From positions 496,001 through 560,000 of the forward strand of contig NZ_JBDZDV010000001.1 in assembly GCF_040544485.1 (NCBI RefSeq): a stretch of DNA of 64,000 nt, given 5' to 3'. Below, piece after piece: positions 18,560-28,496 of the stretch. The stretch is from Lacicoccus halitifaciens (GTDB taxonomy: Bacteria; Bacillota; Bacilli; Staphylococcales; Salinicoccaceae). The position numbers were made by a program, and so were the translations under genes. The first letter of the stretch is position 1. The number at the start of each line of letters is the position of its first letter. The notes under the pieces were generated by a model. It saw only the letters and a program-made list of their open reading frames with translations. It was not told the origin of the DNA and did no database searches.

Positions 18560-20716
18560 TCATTTAAATACTCGCTCGACACTGTAAATATCTTTAAGCT
18601 GTTTGATCTTATCGACGATCCGGTACAGGTCGGTCGTATTCTGGACCATCACGGACACATTGACCTTGGCATATTTATCCACGTCGCTTTTGGCATTTAC
18701 GTGGGTAATCGGGAATTTGGTGCTGGCGATGACATTCAATATTTCGTTCACGAGGCCTGCACGGTCATATCCTCTGATTTCAAGGTCCGCCTGATATTTC
18801 CGGTCCTTATTCTTATTTTTGACCCAGCCCACATCGATGATGCGTTCCGTTTCGTTGACGATATTCGGGCAGCTCGATACGTGGACTTTGACCCCGTGCC
18901 CTTTTGTGATGTAACCGGTGATGTCGTCACCAGGTATGGGGTTGCAGCATTTGGATAAGTTGATGAGCAGGTTGTCCATACCTTCCACATAAACTCCGGA
19001 TTCGGTGGATATCTCCTTATAGTGATGCGACCGGTCGATATCCTCTACATCATTGGCCGTGGCACCTTCGGATGACTTGAATTTCTCCATCAGGCGGTTC
19101 GCCACCTGCTGTGCGGTCACACCGCCAAAGCCAATCATCGCATACAAATCCTCTTCATTGTTCAGGTTGTACCTGTCGAGCACCGGTTCGATGTACTTAT
19201 CCTTCAATATATCATCCGGCTTGTGTTCGCGCTTTTTGATTTCCGCTTCGACCGCGAGCCTGCCCTTTTCAATATTGCTTGCCCGGTCCTGCTTTTTGAA
19301 GAATGATCTGATTTTATTTTTGGCGCTGCTTGATTTCACAAGCTTCAGCCAGTCCATGCTCGGCCCGTACGACTGCTTGCTCGTCCTGATCTCGACGATG
19401 TCCCCCGTTTCCAGCGGATGGTCGATCGTGACGATTTTCCCGTTCACCTTGGCGCCGATCATCCGGTTGCCGACTTCCGAGTGCACCTGATAGGCAAAGT
19501 CGATCGGCACCGCACCTTTCGGCAGTTCGATCACATCGCCGTTCGGCGTGAAGACGTAGACTTTATCACTCAAAAGATCCGTCTTCAGCGCTTCCATGAA
19601 TTCCTCGGCATCGGGTGATGACGTTTCCTGGTCGACGAGTTCCTTGAACCAGTCGATGCCCGTATCCTTGCCTTCTTTGTAAGCCCAGTGAGCAGCAACC
19701 CCGTGCTCCGCTATTTCATGCATTTCATAAGTCCTGATCTGTATCTCAAGCGGGTCACCCTGCGGCCCGACGACCGTCGTATGCAGAGACTGGTACATGT
19801 TCGGCTTCGGCATCGCGATATAATCCTTGAACCGTCCCGGCAGCGGCTTCCAGATCGTATGGATCACGCCGAGGACCGCGTAGCAGTCCTTGATGTTATC
19901 CACCAGAACCCGGACAGCCAGCAGGTCGAATATCTGGTCGAACTGCTTGCTCTGCTTCTTCATCTTCTTGTATATACTGTAGATGTGTTTCGGCCTGCCC
20001 GACAGGCTGCCCTCGATATTCGTCTTCTTCATTTCCGCTTCGATTTTATCGATGGCCTCGCTGATGACGTCCTCACGCTCGCTGCGCTTCTTCTTCATCA
20101 TGCTCACGATCTTGAAATACTGCTTCGGTTCAATGTAACGGAGCGCCGTATCCTCAAGCTCCCATTTGATGCTTGAAATACCGAGCCTGTGAGCGAGCGG
20201 TGCGTAGATTTCAAGCGTTTCAAGCGATGTTCTGTACTGTTTGTCTTCAGGCATGGCCTTCAGCGTCCGCATGTTGTGCAGCCGGTCGGCGAGCTTCACT
20301 AATATGACCCGGATGTCCTTTGCGATGGCCACGAATAATTTACGGTGGTTTTCGGCCTGCTGCTGCTGGCGGGAACGGTATTTCACCTTCTCGAGCTTTG
20401 TCACGCCGTCCACGATGATTGCGACCTCTTCATTGAACATCTCGACGAGATCATCATAAGTGTAGATTGTATCCTCGACGACATCATGCAGGAACCCTGC
20501 GATGATCGTCGGGCCGTCCAGCTTCAGTTCAGCCAATATCCCCGCCACCTGGACCGGATGGAGTATGTAAGGCAAACCGTTTTTCCTGAACTGCCCGTCA
20601 TGTGCTTCAAATGCCAGGTCATAAGCTTTTTTGATCATCTTCAAGTCATCGTCGGACAAATAAGCTTCACACATTTTTATGACATCGTCTCTCGTATATG
20701 GATATTCCCTGCTCAT
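18560..20716 (-). CDS. rel: Bifunctional (p)ppGpp synthetase/hydrolase
   Basis: Long RelA/SpoT homologue of 718 aa. The HD hydrolase domain is intact (HPVQVAGI and FLHDVVEDT), so it can degrade as well as make (p)ppGpp. The synthetase domain has FKDYIAMPKPNMYQSLHTTV, then a TGS domain (VYVFTPNGDVIELPKGA), the Cys-rich SKCCNPIPGDDI segment and a C-terminal ACT domain. I choose ATG 20716 (MSREYPYTRDD), similar to the staphylococcal N-terminus, over a GTG nine bases upstream; GCGGTGAAGG precedes it. Confidence 0.95.
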   Translation of the reverse strand: MSREYPYTRDDVIKMCEAYLSDDDLKMIKKAYDLAFEAHDGQFRKNGLPYILHPVQVAGILAELKLDGPTIIAGFLHDVVEDTIYTYDDLVEMFNEEVAIIVDGVTKLEKVKYRSRQQQQAENHRKLFVAIAKDIRVILVKLADRLHNMRTLKAMPEDKQYRTSLETLEIYAPLAHRLGISSIKWELEDTALRYIEPKQYFKIVSMMKKKRSEREDVISEAIDKIEAEMKKTNIEGSLSGRPKHIYSIYKKMKKQSKQFDQIFDLLAVRVLVDNIKDCYAVLGVIHTIWKPLPGRFKDYIAMPKPNMYQSLHTTVVGPQGDPLEIQIRTYEMHEIAEHGVAAHWAYKEGKDTGIDWFKELVDQETSSPDAEEFMEALKTDLLSDKVYVFTPNGDVIELPKGAVPIDFAYQVHSEVGNRMIGAKVNGKIVTIDHPLETGDIVEIRTSKQSYGPSMDWLKLVKSSSAKNKIRSFFKKQDRASNIEKGRLAVEAEIKKREHKPDDILKDKYIEPVLDRYNLNNEEDLYAMIGFGGVTAQQVANRLMEKFKSSEGATANDVEDIDRSHHYKEISTESGVYVEGMDNLLINLSKCCNPIPGDDITGYITKGHGVKVHVSSCPNIVNETERIIDVGWVKNKNKDRKYQADLEIRGYDRAGLVNEILNVIASTKFPITHVNAKSDVDKYAKVNVSVMVQNTTDLYRIVDKIKQLKDIYSVERVFK

Positions 20717-20790
20717 GACCTTCACCGCCCTTATATTAAAATAGATAGAACCATCATACTATAATTCATAAAACAAATAAATCCCGCTAT

Positions 20791-20817
20791 AAAAAAAAGC
20801 CTGGTTTTACAGACTTT
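20791..20817 (-). terminator. Terminator after apt
   Basis: Stem AAGTCTG/CAGGCTT (20817-20798, one G-U pair), six-base loop, eight U residues on the minus strand. It directly abuts the apt stop codon. Confidence 0.85.
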
Positions 20818-21336
20818 TTAAGAATCATATGAGATTAATGATATCGCATCATAACCTTCAAGCAGCTTCCTGCCGCCAAGGTATTCAAGCTCGATCAGAA
20901 ACGCGATTCCGGCGACGATGCCGCCGAGTGCCTCGACGAGCTTGATCGTCGCGACGATCGTTCCGCCTGTGGCGAGCAGATCGTCTGTGATCAGCACCCG
21001 CTGACCCGGTTTGATCGCATCTTTGTGCATCGCCAGCGTGTTCGAGCCGTACTCGAGGTCATATTCATACTCTATGACTTCTCGCGGCAGCTTGCCCGCT
21101 TTCCTGACAGGCGCAAAACCGATGCCCATGCTGTACGCCACGGGACATCCGATGATGAACCCCCTCGCCTCCGGTCCGACGACGATATCGACTTCCTTTT
21201 CCCTGGCAAACTCGACGATCTGGTCGGTCGCGTAGCCATACGCCTCGCCGTTGTCCATGATCGTCGTGATGTCCTTGAAGCTTACACCCTTCTTGGGCCA
21301 ATCCTGTACTTCTGATACATACTCTTTAAGATTCAT
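20818..21336 (-). CDS. apt: Adenine phosphoribosyltransferase
   Basis: Purine salvage enzyme making AMP from adenine and PRPP. The 172-aa product starts MNLKEYVSEVQDWPKKGVSF, carries EARGFIIGCPVA and the PRPP-binding motif VLITDDLLATGGT (about residue 118). The start at 21336 is chosen from family alignment; it overlaps the recJ end by 11 bases, so translation should be coupled. Order recJ-apt-rel is conserved in Bacillales. Confidence 0.95.
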   Translation of the reverse strand: MNLKEYVSEVQDWPKKGVSFKDITTIMDNGEAYGYATDQIVEFAREKEVDIVVGPEARGFIIGCPVAYSMGIGFAPVRKAGKLPREVIEYEYDLEYGSNTLAMHKDAIKPGQRVLITDDLLATGGTIVATIKLVEALGGIVAGIAFLIELEYLGGRKLLEGYDAISLISYDS

Positions 21337-23599
21337 TATTTCCTCCATCATCTGCAATCAATATCTTAATGTAGTTCTTCAATTCCTGTGTCGAGGACAT
21401 TTTCAATTTAGCCTCTGATTGAATCCTCTGATCGATGGCAGATTTAACCTTCGAATTTTCGACTTCACTTTCAGTGAGTTCGTTATTTGTATCTTTCTTA
21501 TTGATTATACCATTTTTCACTTCGATTTTCCCGAGTTCTTCCAGTATATCTGTGACCATTTTTAATATTTTCATGCTGATATTGAAGTGTGCCGCAAAAG
21601 CATGGGCGTCGGTGGCCAGATTGATGGAACCGTCCTCCCTGTTGCCGATCAGCTGGTATACGCCTTCCACAAGGCCGAAGTCCGGCGCCCCGGTGAAATA
21701 AAATTCTTCCTTCGTATTGAAGATCATGATGATCTTGGAGACGTGGATGTTTCTGATCGATTCTCCGAGCAGCTCGAGTGACTCCGGCAGATCACGCAGC
21801 ACGAGCGTGTCAATCGCAAAAGGTAGCTGCTCACCGTAATGGTAATAGTTTTGGGACTTCTTCTCCCTGCCGCGGTTGATCAAAAAATGATCTTCAACCG
21901 ATATCATGTCGAAGTTCTGGTTCACCCGGCTGCGCATATCAATGATCTGGACATTGGATATTTCCGCATCCTGGATGATCATCTGAAGTGACCTCGTCTG
22001 GTTGAATTCATTGATGTTGACCGTCCCGACAAGGCTGATCCTGTCCCCGGCGGACACTTCATGGAAGAGATGCCCGAAGTTGAAGCCGATGGTGTCGATG
22101 GATATGTCCTGAAAGGTGATTTTGATGTGGTTCCTGTCTTTGCCGACCTGCCGCACGCTCTCGATGCGGCCCTGATTGATCATGAAGATGGGCCTGGTGA
22201 AACCCTGCCCGAAAGGCTTCAAATTTTCGAACCGTTCGAATTCGGCCAATTTGAACTCATCTTTTTCAATCATCATGTCGATGTATTTCACGGGTTTGAG
22301 TGACAGTTCCTTGTCCTTGAAATGCTGTTCGACGGCCTCTTTGAATTCATTGAATTCATGAGCCGCCACTTCGATGCCGAACGCCTGTGAATGGCCGCCG
22401 ATTTTGCTGATGAATCCATCCTTTTCCCTCACAGCCTCAAGCAGGTTCAACCCGTCGATCGAACGGGCGGAGCCCCTGTATACGGCACCGTCCAAAGTGA
22501 AGACGATGGCGGGCTTGCCGTAAGCCTCCGTCAGTTTCGAGGCGACGATGCCGATGACACCGGGATGATAGTCTTCACCGCGGACGATGATGATGTCCTC
22601 ATCCTCTTCATAGAGTCCGGTTGCATCGGTGAATGTTTCAATGACGATCTCTTTCCTTTCATCGTTCAGGGCCTCAAGTTCCGAGGCCAGCTCGAAAGCT
22701 TTCGTACGATCTTCCGTCAGCAGTAATTCGACTGCGATTTCCGCATCTGCAATCCGCCCTGAACTGTTCAGCCTCGGGGCAATGCCGAAGCCGATGGTTT
22801 CCTCATCCACGGAACCCGTGTGTCCCGAAACGGACAGCAGCGTCCTTACCCCCGTCGAAGGGTTTGCGTTGATCTGCTGCAGACCGTCGATGACGAGCTT
22901 TTTATTTTCACCGGTGATGCTGACCATATCCGCGACCGTGCCGATGGCCACGAGCTGGAGCATGTCGGCAGTGGCGAGCCCGAGGGCGGTGATCAGTTTA
23001 TAGGTGATCCCGACACCGGCAAGGTGTTCAAACGGATACTCCCCTTCCGGATGTGCAGCGTGGACGATGATTGCATCAGGCAGTGTATGTGCAAACTCAT
23101 GGTGATCCGCTACAATCACATCGATGCCTTCACTTTTCAAGAATCCGATCTCATCCACTGCAGCAACGCCGTTGTCCACCGTGATCACAAGATCATAGCG
23201 GCCGACGACCCGTGATTTGAAGAGATCGATATTCGGACCGTACCCATGCTCGATCCTGTTTGGGATGATATAATCCACAACCGCACCGGCACTTTTCAGT
23301 GCCGAGTAAAGAATCGCGGTGCTCGTGATGCCATCCGCATCGAAGTCGCCGTATATGAGGATGCCTTCCCCTCCGGCCACAGCTGTTTCTATTCTCGAGA
23401 CGGCCTCATCCATGGAGAAGATGCCATTCTCATCATGGGTCCCGGTTTCGTAGAGGCTTTTAAGCTGTTCGTCGGTCGTATAGCCCCGGTTTTCCAATAT
23501 ATGCTGCTCTAAGCTGTTCAGGCGGTATTTTTTTTTGAGTGACTCCGGCAGCACTTCGCCAGTATTACGGACTTTCCATTCATACTTGGATTTAAACAT
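21326..23599 (-). CDS. recJ: Single-stranded-DNA exonuclease RecJ
   Basis: 5'-3' ssDNA exonuclease of the DHH family, 757 aa. Motifs are YGDFDADGITSTAI (about residue 77), DNGVAAVDEI, ADHHEFAHTLP with the DHH signature, and the DHHA1 part GGHSQAFGIE. A C-terminal extension of about 200 residues is the form found in Firmicutes. I choose ATG 23599 (MFKSKYEWKVRN), behind AAGGATG, over a TTG 18 bases upstream that lies inside the secDF terminator. Confidence 0.95.
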   Translation of the reverse strand: MFKSKYEWKVRNTGEVLPESLKKKYRLNSLEQHILENRGYTTDEQLKSLYETGTHDENGIFSMDEAVSRIETAVAGGEGILIYGDFDADGITSTAILYSALKSAGAVVDYIIPNRIEHGYGPNIDLFKSRVVGRYDLVITVDNGVAAVDEIGFLKSEGIDVIVADHHEFAHTLPDAIIVHAAHPEGEYPFEHLAGVGITYKLITALGLATADMLQLVAIGTVADMVSITGENKKLVIDGLQQINANPSTGVRTLLSVSGHTGSVDEETIGFGIAPRLNSSGRIADAEIAVELLLTEDRTKAFELASELEALNDERKEIVIETFTDATGLYEEDEDIIIVRGEDYHPGVIGIVASKLTEAYGKPAIVFTLDGAVYRGSARSIDGLNLLEAVREKDGFISKIGGHSQAFGIEVAAHEFNEFKEAVEQHFKDKELSLKPVKYIDMMIEKDEFKLAEFERFENLKPFGQGFTRPIFMINQGRIESVRQVGKDRNHIKITFQDISIDTIGFNFGHLFHEVSAGDRISLVGTVNINEFNQTRSLQMIIQDAEISNVQIIDMRSRVNQNFDMISVEDHFLINRGREKKSQNYYHYGEQLPFAIDTLVLRDLPESLELLGESIRNIHVSKIIMIFNTKEEFYFTGAPDFGLVEGVYQLIGNREDGSINLATDAHAFAAHFNISMKILKMVTDILEELGKIEVKNGIINKKDTNNELTESEVENSKVKSAIDQRIQSEAKLKMSSTQELKNYIKILIADDGGNNES

Positions 23600-23611
23600 A
23601 GATTCTTCATC

Positions 23612-23645
23612 CTTCAAAAAAATGCCCGGAACCTCCAGGCATTCT
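23612..23645 (-). terminator. Terminator between secDF and recJ
   Basis: Minus strand stem ATGCCTGGA/TCCGGGCAT with a short loop, followed by seven T residues. It lies just after the secDF stop and just before recJ, so recJ needs read-through or its own promoter. Confidence 0.8.
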
Positions 23646-23654
23646 TAAATAGTA

Positions 23655-25934
23655 TTAAACTAAGATCTTCTCATCATTCGTTTTGCTGTCTTCATAGACG
23701 ACCAGTTCACCATCGTTCTTCCTGAGCTGGCGCTTCTTCAGGACGCCCCACAGCTGGATGGCGATGAAGAAGGAGGAATAGACCCCGCTCACCAGCCCGA
23801 TCAGCAGACCGAGGCTGAAGCCGAATATCGAACTGCTTCCGAACATCACGAGAAGCAGTACGACCAGGAAGACTGTAAGCACCGTATTGATGGACCGGGT
23901 CGCCGTCTGCCTGAGTGACCGGTTGATGATCATATCGATCGTCTCCTCGCTCCGGATCACCTTGATTTTGCGCAGGTTCTCACGGATCCTGTCAAATGTC
24001 ACAATCGTGTCATTTATGGAATAACCGACGATGGTCAGGACGGCAGCGATGAACGTGATGTTCACTTCTATCCTGAGTATTGAGAACAAAGCGACCATTA
24101 TGAACACATCATGCATCAGCGCAATGACCGCCGGCAATGCCATCCGCCACTCGAAGCGAATGGATGCATAAATGATGATGCCGGCCGACGCGATCAGCAG
24201 GGCGAGTATCGCATTCCGCACCAGTTCCTGGCCGATGGTCGGGCTGACGGTGCTGATCATAGGGACCGTGCCGTACATTTCTTCGAAAGTGTCCTGGAGC
24301 ATCGTCACTTCATCCTGCGACAGATCAACGGTGTACCGTGCCACCACGATATTTTCACCGGAGGTGGTGATGCTGTCCGGCGGCGTGCCGAGTTCTGCGA
24401 GTGTGGCTTCCACTTCGTCCACACCGGCTTCATCGGTCGTCTCGATATCCGCCCTTGTGCCGCTTGTGAAATCCACACCGAGGTTAAGGTTGAAGACGGC
24501 GAGTGCGCCAAGGCCGAGCAGCAGGAGCACCCCGCTGAAGATGAAGTATTTCTTCGTATGCTTCACGAAATCGAATCGATCCCAAGGTGTCTTCAGATCT
24601 TCGATATCCTTGCCTTCGCTCAGTTTGAACCTGTCTTTTTCCCTGATTCCGAACAACCACAATTTGTCGTTCAGGTAACCGGAATGGATGATGAGCCTCA
24701 TCAGCACCCTTGTCAGGAATACAGCAGTGACGAAGCTCATCACGATGGAAAGGATCAGCATGGTGGCGAACCCTTTCACACTGCTCGTGCCGAATGCAAA
24801 CAGCACAAGGCCTGCTATCAAGGTGGTGATGTTTGCATCCAGGATCGTCCAGATCGAATTCTGCGCCGCTTTTTTGTAAGCCGTCTTTATGTTGCGGCCG
24901 ATCCGCAGTTCGTCTTTCAGCCGTTCATATAAAATGATGTTGGCATCGACCGCCATCCCGACCCCGAGTATGAGGGCGGCGATTCCCGGGAGTGTCAGGA
25001 CCCCGTTGATCATATTGAAGCCCAAAACCGTCAGGTAGATATAGACGATCAGCGTGACCGTCGCCACCAGACCCGGCAGCCTGTAAAATCCAATCATGTA
25101 TATGAATACGAGCACGACACCGATCAGGCCCGCGATGAGCGTCTCCTGCAGCGCCTGCTCACCGAACTGCGCCCCGACGGAAGTCGAATACACCTCGGTG
25201 AGCTGCACAGGCAGGGAACCGGAGTTCAAAAGTGCCGCGATATTCTGTGCACGCTCCACGCCTTCCTGGCCTTCAAAACCGCCGGAAATCATGACTTCCG
25301 TCGAGTAGATCGGCTCACTCACAGTCGGAGCGGAGATGAATTTCGGATCTTCCTTCTGGGCTTCCTCGATGAAGGAATCCTCCCCTTCGACGAAGTCCAT
25401 CCAGATGACCATCAGGTTCTCACCCGGCGGGCGCTCGGAAATCTCTTCCGTGATGTCCCTGAACTGCTCCGCATCCCTCAGTTCCAAGGAGACAATCGGG
25501 TTGTTGAATTCATCGAAGTTCTGGCTTGCACCACCTTCGACCAGGTCGGCACCCGACAGGAGGAGATTGTCCTCCACATCCCGGATGGTCAGTTCAGCCT
25601 GTGTGCTGAGCAGCTCCCTCGCCTCAGTCTGATCCTCCACGCCGGCAAGCTGGACCCTGATCCTGTTCCCCTCTTCTATCTGTATATTGGGTTCCGAGAC
25701 CCCGAGGACGTTCACACGGGAATCCAGTGTACTCGCAGTGCTGGTGACTGCCGTATCATCAATTTCGTCCCCCTCATTCAGCGGTTCCACTTCGTACAGC
25801 ACTTCGAATCCGCCCTGCAGGTCGAGCCCGAGACTGACGTCCTCCCCAACATCTTCTGCAGTGAGTGAGACGACCGTCACCAGGCCGATGCTCACGATCA
25901 AAGCCAAAATTATGTAACTTAACTTATTCCTCAA
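23655..25934 (-). CDS. secDF: Fused protein translocase subunit SecDF
   Basis: RND-type membrane protein that uses the proton gradient to pull secreted proteins outward after SecYEG-SecA. SecD and SecF are joined in one chain, as in Bacillus and Staphylococcus. SecD marks are LGLDLQGGFEVLYEV and GVGMAVDANIILYER; the SecF half begins near residue 460 and has GVDFTSGT and GYSINDTIVTFDRIRENL. Twelve membrane segments are expected. The start is uncertain: TTG 25934 (MRNKLSYII) lies six bases after GAGGTG; GTG 25943 is the alternative. Confidence 0.93.
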   Translation of the reverse strand: MRNKLSYIILALIVSIGLVTVVSLTAEDVGEDVSLGLDLQGGFEVLYEVEPLNEGDEIDDTAVTSTASTLDSRVNVLGVSEPNIQIEEGNRIRVQLAGVEDQTEARELLSTQAELTIRDVEDNLLLSGADLVEGGASQNFDEFNNPIVSLELRDAEQFRDITEEISERPPGENLMVIWMDFVEGEDSFIEEAQKEDPKFISAPTVSEPIYSTEVMISGGFEGQEGVERAQNIAALLNSGSLPVQLTEVYSTSVGAQFGEQALQETLIAGLIGVVLVFIYMIGFYRLPGLVATVTLIVYIYLTVLGFNMINGVLTLPGIAALILGVGMAVDANIILYERLKDELRIGRNIKTAYKKAAQNSIWTILDANITTLIAGLVLFAFGTSSVKGFATMLILSIVMSFVTAVFLTRVLMRLIIHSGYLNDKLWLFGIREKDRFKLSEGKDIEDLKTPWDRFDFVKHTKKYFIFSGVLLLLGLGALAVFNLNLGVDFTSGTRADIETTDEAGVDEVEATLAELGTPPDSITTSGENIVVARYTVDLSQDEVTMLQDTFEEMYGTVPMISTVSPTIGQELVRNAILALLIASAGIIIYASIRFEWRMALPAVIALMHDVFIMVALFSILRIEVNITFIAAVLTIVGYSINDTIVTFDRIRENLRKIKVIRSEETIDMIINRSLRQTATRSINTVLTVFLVVLLLVMFGSSSIFGFSLGLLIGLVSGVYSSFFIAIQLWGVLKKRQLRKNDGELVVYEDSKTNDEKILV

Positions 25935-26005
25935 ATGTGACACCTCTATTTTTTCACAACTTAACGTACCCATTATAACGTTAATGATGCCAAATTAAAA
26001 TATAA

Positions 26006-26028
26006 AAGCCGACAACGAGTGCCGACTT
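26006..26028 (-). terminator. Terminator after yajC
   Basis: Minus strand stem AAGTCGGC/GTCGGCTT (two G-U pairs) with a seven-base loop and a TTTTATATTTT tail, just past the yajC stop. Confidence 0.7.
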
Positions 26029-26032
26029 TGGA

Positions 26033-26293
26033 TTATTTAACAACTTCTTTTAATGCAACTCTTTCGAACTTGAGTACTGTACCCTGATCATCCGTGAGGA
26101 TGTACATATGCTTCTGGTCGAATGACTCGACACGGCCGTGAACACCGCCGATGGTGATGATGTCATCGCCCTTCTGCAATGATTCCTGCATTTGCTGGAC
26201 CTCACGCTGCTTCTTTTGGGCAGGGCGGATCATCAGGAAATACATTACCAGGATGATTGCAATAAAAGGTAATAGTGGCATGATAAATTCCAT
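26033..26293 (-). CDS. yajC: Preprotein translocase subunit YajC
   Basis: Small single-span membrane protein of 86 aa that associates with SecDF. The N-terminal hydrophobic segment FIAIILVMYFLMIRP is followed by KKQREVQQMQESLQKGDDII and GGVHGRV, a pattern specific to YajC. It lies between tgt and secDF, the usual bacterial arrangement. Confidence 0.95.
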   Translation of the reverse strand: MEFIMPLLPFIAIILVMYFLMIRPAQKKQREVQQMQESLQKGDDIITIGGVHGRVESFDQKHMYILTDDQGTVLKFERVALKEVVK

Positions 26294-26311
26294 TCTTCTT
26301 ATAACACTCCT

Positions 26312-27457
26312 TTAAAAGTTTTTTGGATTTTCAACATTCAATCCATATGACTCGAAAAACGCTTCTTTAAAATCCAATAAATTATCATTTAAAATCGCAC
26401 TTCGAACATCTTCCATCAATTTTAACAGAAAATACAGGTTATGATAAGTGGTAAGTCTGAGCCCGAGTATTTCATCTGCTTTAAAAAGATGGCGAAGATA
26501 GGCTTTAGTGTAATTTTTACATGTATAACAATCGCAGTTCGGGTCGAGCGGCGTGAAATCACGTTCGAATTTTTTGTTTTTCACAACCACCCTGCCTTTC
26601 GATGTCATGGTCGTTCCGTTCCTTGCGATCCTGGTCGGCAGCACACAGTCGAACATATCCACTCCGCGGATGACACCTTCGATGAGGGAGTCCGGAGAAC
26701 CGATGCCCATCAGGTAGCGGGGCTTATTTTCCGGAAGCAGCGGGATGGTGTGCTCGAGCATCCTGTACATCACCGGCTTCGGTTCACCGACGGACAGCCC
26801 GCCGATGGAATAGCCCGGAAAGTCCATGCTGACCAGGTCTTTTGCACTTTGGGCGCGTAGATCTTCATATTCGCCGCCCTGGACGATGCCGAACAGTGCC
26901 TGATCTTTATCCCGGCCCTTTTTCAGATGGTGTTCGAGGCCCCTTTCGGCCCACCTTGTCGTCCGCTCTATCGAATCCTTCACATATTTGTGTTCAGCAG
27001 GTATCGGCGGACATTCATCAAATGACATCATGATGTCGGAGCCGAGGTCATGCTGGATGTCCATGGCGCCTTCCGGGCTCAGGAACAGTTTGGACCCGTC
27101 GAGATGGCTCCTGAAATGGACGCCCTCCTCTTCGATCTTCCGTGTATCGCTCAGGCTGAATACCTGGAATCCTCCCGAGTCGGTCAGTATCGGCTTATCC
27201 CAGTTCATGAACTTATGGAGTCCGCCCGCTTCCCGGATGAGGTCGCTGCCCGGTCTGAGCCACAAGTGGTAAGTGTTCGACAGTATGATCTGACTCCCTA
27301 TATCTGCAAGTTCTTCGGGTGTCATGGACTTTACCGTCGCAAGTGTCCCGACCGGCATGAAGATCGGTGTATCGATCACACCGTGCGGCGTATGGAGCTT
27401 GCCGAGCCGTGCGCCCGTCTGTTTACATGTCTTTATATGTTCATAGCGTATTGCCAT
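26312..27457 (-). CDS. tgt: tRNA-guanine transglycosylase
   Basis: Replaces guanine 34 with preQ1 in tRNAs for Asn, Asp, His and Tyr, on the way to queuosine. The 381-aa protein has the catalytic segments LTDSGGFQVFSL and GVDMFDCVLPTRIARNG, and zinc ligands in CDCYTCKNYTKAYLRHL. The ATG at 27457 (MAIRYEHIKT) is preceded by GGAGGT; an ATG further upstream overlaps that ribosome site. It overlaps the end of queA by 17 bases. Confidence 0.96.
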   Translation of the reverse strand: MAIRYEHIKTCKQTGARLGKLHTPHGVIDTPIFMPVGTLATVKSMTPEELADIGSQIILSNTYHLWLRPGSDLIREAGGLHKFMNWDKPILTDSGGFQVFSLSDTRKIEEEGVHFRSHLDGSKLFLSPEGAMDIQHDLGSDIMMSFDECPPIPAEHKYVKDSIERTTRWAERGLEHHLKKGRDKDQALFGIVQGGEYEDLRAQSAKDLVSMDFPGYSIGGLSVGEPKPVMYRMLEHTIPLLPENKPRYLMGIGSPDSLIEGVIRGVDMFDCVLPTRIARNGTTMTSKGRVVVKNKKFERDFTPLDPNCDCYTCKNYTKAYLRHLFKADEILGLRLTTYHNLYFLLKLMEDVRSAILNDNLLDFKEAFFESYGLNVENPKNF

Positions 27458-28496
27458 CTTTTTTACCTCCATGGATGATCATCGCATCCCCAAAACTGAA
27501 GAAGCGGTAACCTTTTTCAACGGCGTGTTGATATGCATCCAGGATATTCTCCCTTGAACTGAATGCGCTCACCAGCATGACGAGCGAGGATTTCGGCAGA
27601 TGGAAATTCGTGATGAGCGTGTCCACAGCCTGATACTTGAACCCCGGATATATGAAAATGTCCGTAAATCCGCTTGCGGCTTTGAACATGCCGTGGTCCC
27701 TCACGACCGTCTCGAGTGTCCGCGTGCTGGTCGTGCCCACACTGATGATCCTTTGGCCGGCACTTTTCGCCTCATTCAATATATCAGCGGTTTCACCTGA
27801 AATCAAATAATATTCCGAGTGCATCTTATGATCCTCGATCGTCTCTGCACTCACCGGCCTGAAGGTGCCGAGGCCGACATGGAGGGTGATATAGACGATT
27901 TTGACGCCGGATGCTTCAATCTCTTCAAGCAGTTCATTTGTGAAATGGAGTCCTGCGGTCGGCGCTGCAGCCGAACCGGTTTCCTTTGCATACACCGTCT
28001 GGTATCTGTCCTTATCCTCAAGCCTTTCCTTGATGTAAGGCGGGAGCGGCATCTCACCGAGTGCATCGAGGACATTTTCAAGTATCCCTTCATGATGCAG
28101 CTTCACATGACGGATGCCCTCATCGAAAGTTGCAGTGCATTCTGCAACGAGCTCGCCATTGCCGAAGACGACCTTCGTCCCCTCCTTCACTTTCCTGGCC
28201 GGGCGGATCAGCACTTCATAACCGCCTTCCACCGGGGTGAGGAGGAGCATCTCTATTTTCGCACCCGTATCCTCCTTCACACCATACAGGCGTGCAGGCA
28301 GCACTTTCGTATCATTCAGGACGAGCACATCGCCCTTATCGAAGTACTTGACGATATCACTGAACGTGCCGTCTTCAATTGTGCCGTCCTTTTTATTCAA
28401 TGCGAGCAGCCGGCTTGCTGTGCGGTTTTCCAGTGGTGTCTGTGCGATCAAATTTTCCGGCAGTTCAAAATCAAACTCTTCAAGCTTCAAAATCAT
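27441..28496 (-). CDS. queA: S-adenosylmethionine:tRNA ribosyltransferase-isomerase
   Basis: Transfers the ribosyl part of SAM to preQ1 in tRNA, making epoxyqueuosine, the step after Tgt. The 351-aa protein has YDLP-type N-terminus FDFELPENLIAQTPL, KVLPARLYG, AAPTAGLHFT (about residue 170) and the C-terminal DAMII. Its start overlaps the ruvB stop by four bases (ATGA), so ruvB-queA-tgt are coupled in one operon. Confidence 0.96.
   Translation of the reverse strand: MILKLEEFDFELPENLIAQTPLENRTASRLLALNKKDGTIEDGTFSDIVKYFDKGDVLVLNDTKVLPARLYGVKEDTGAKIEMLLLTPVEGGYEVLIRPARKVKEGTKVVFGNGELVAECTATFDEGIRHVKLHHEGILENVLDALGEMPLPPYIKERLEDKDRYQTVYAKETGSAAAPTAGLHFTNELLEEIEASGVKIVYITLHVGLGTFRPVSAETIEDHKMHSEYYLISGETADILNEAKSAGQRIISVGTTSTRTLETVVRDHGMFKAASGFTDIFIYPGFKYQAVDTLITNFHLPKSSLVMLVSAFSSRENILDAYQHAVEKGYRFFSFGDAMIIHGGKKDGNTL

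Noticed and set aside
24111..24932. Long plus-strand ORF of 273 codons opposite secDF
   Set aside because: Shadow frame; SecDF motifs are continuous on minus.
26294..28496. preQ1 riboswitch in front of queA-tgt
   Set aside because: queA and ruvB overlap and there is no leader; no room for an aptamer.
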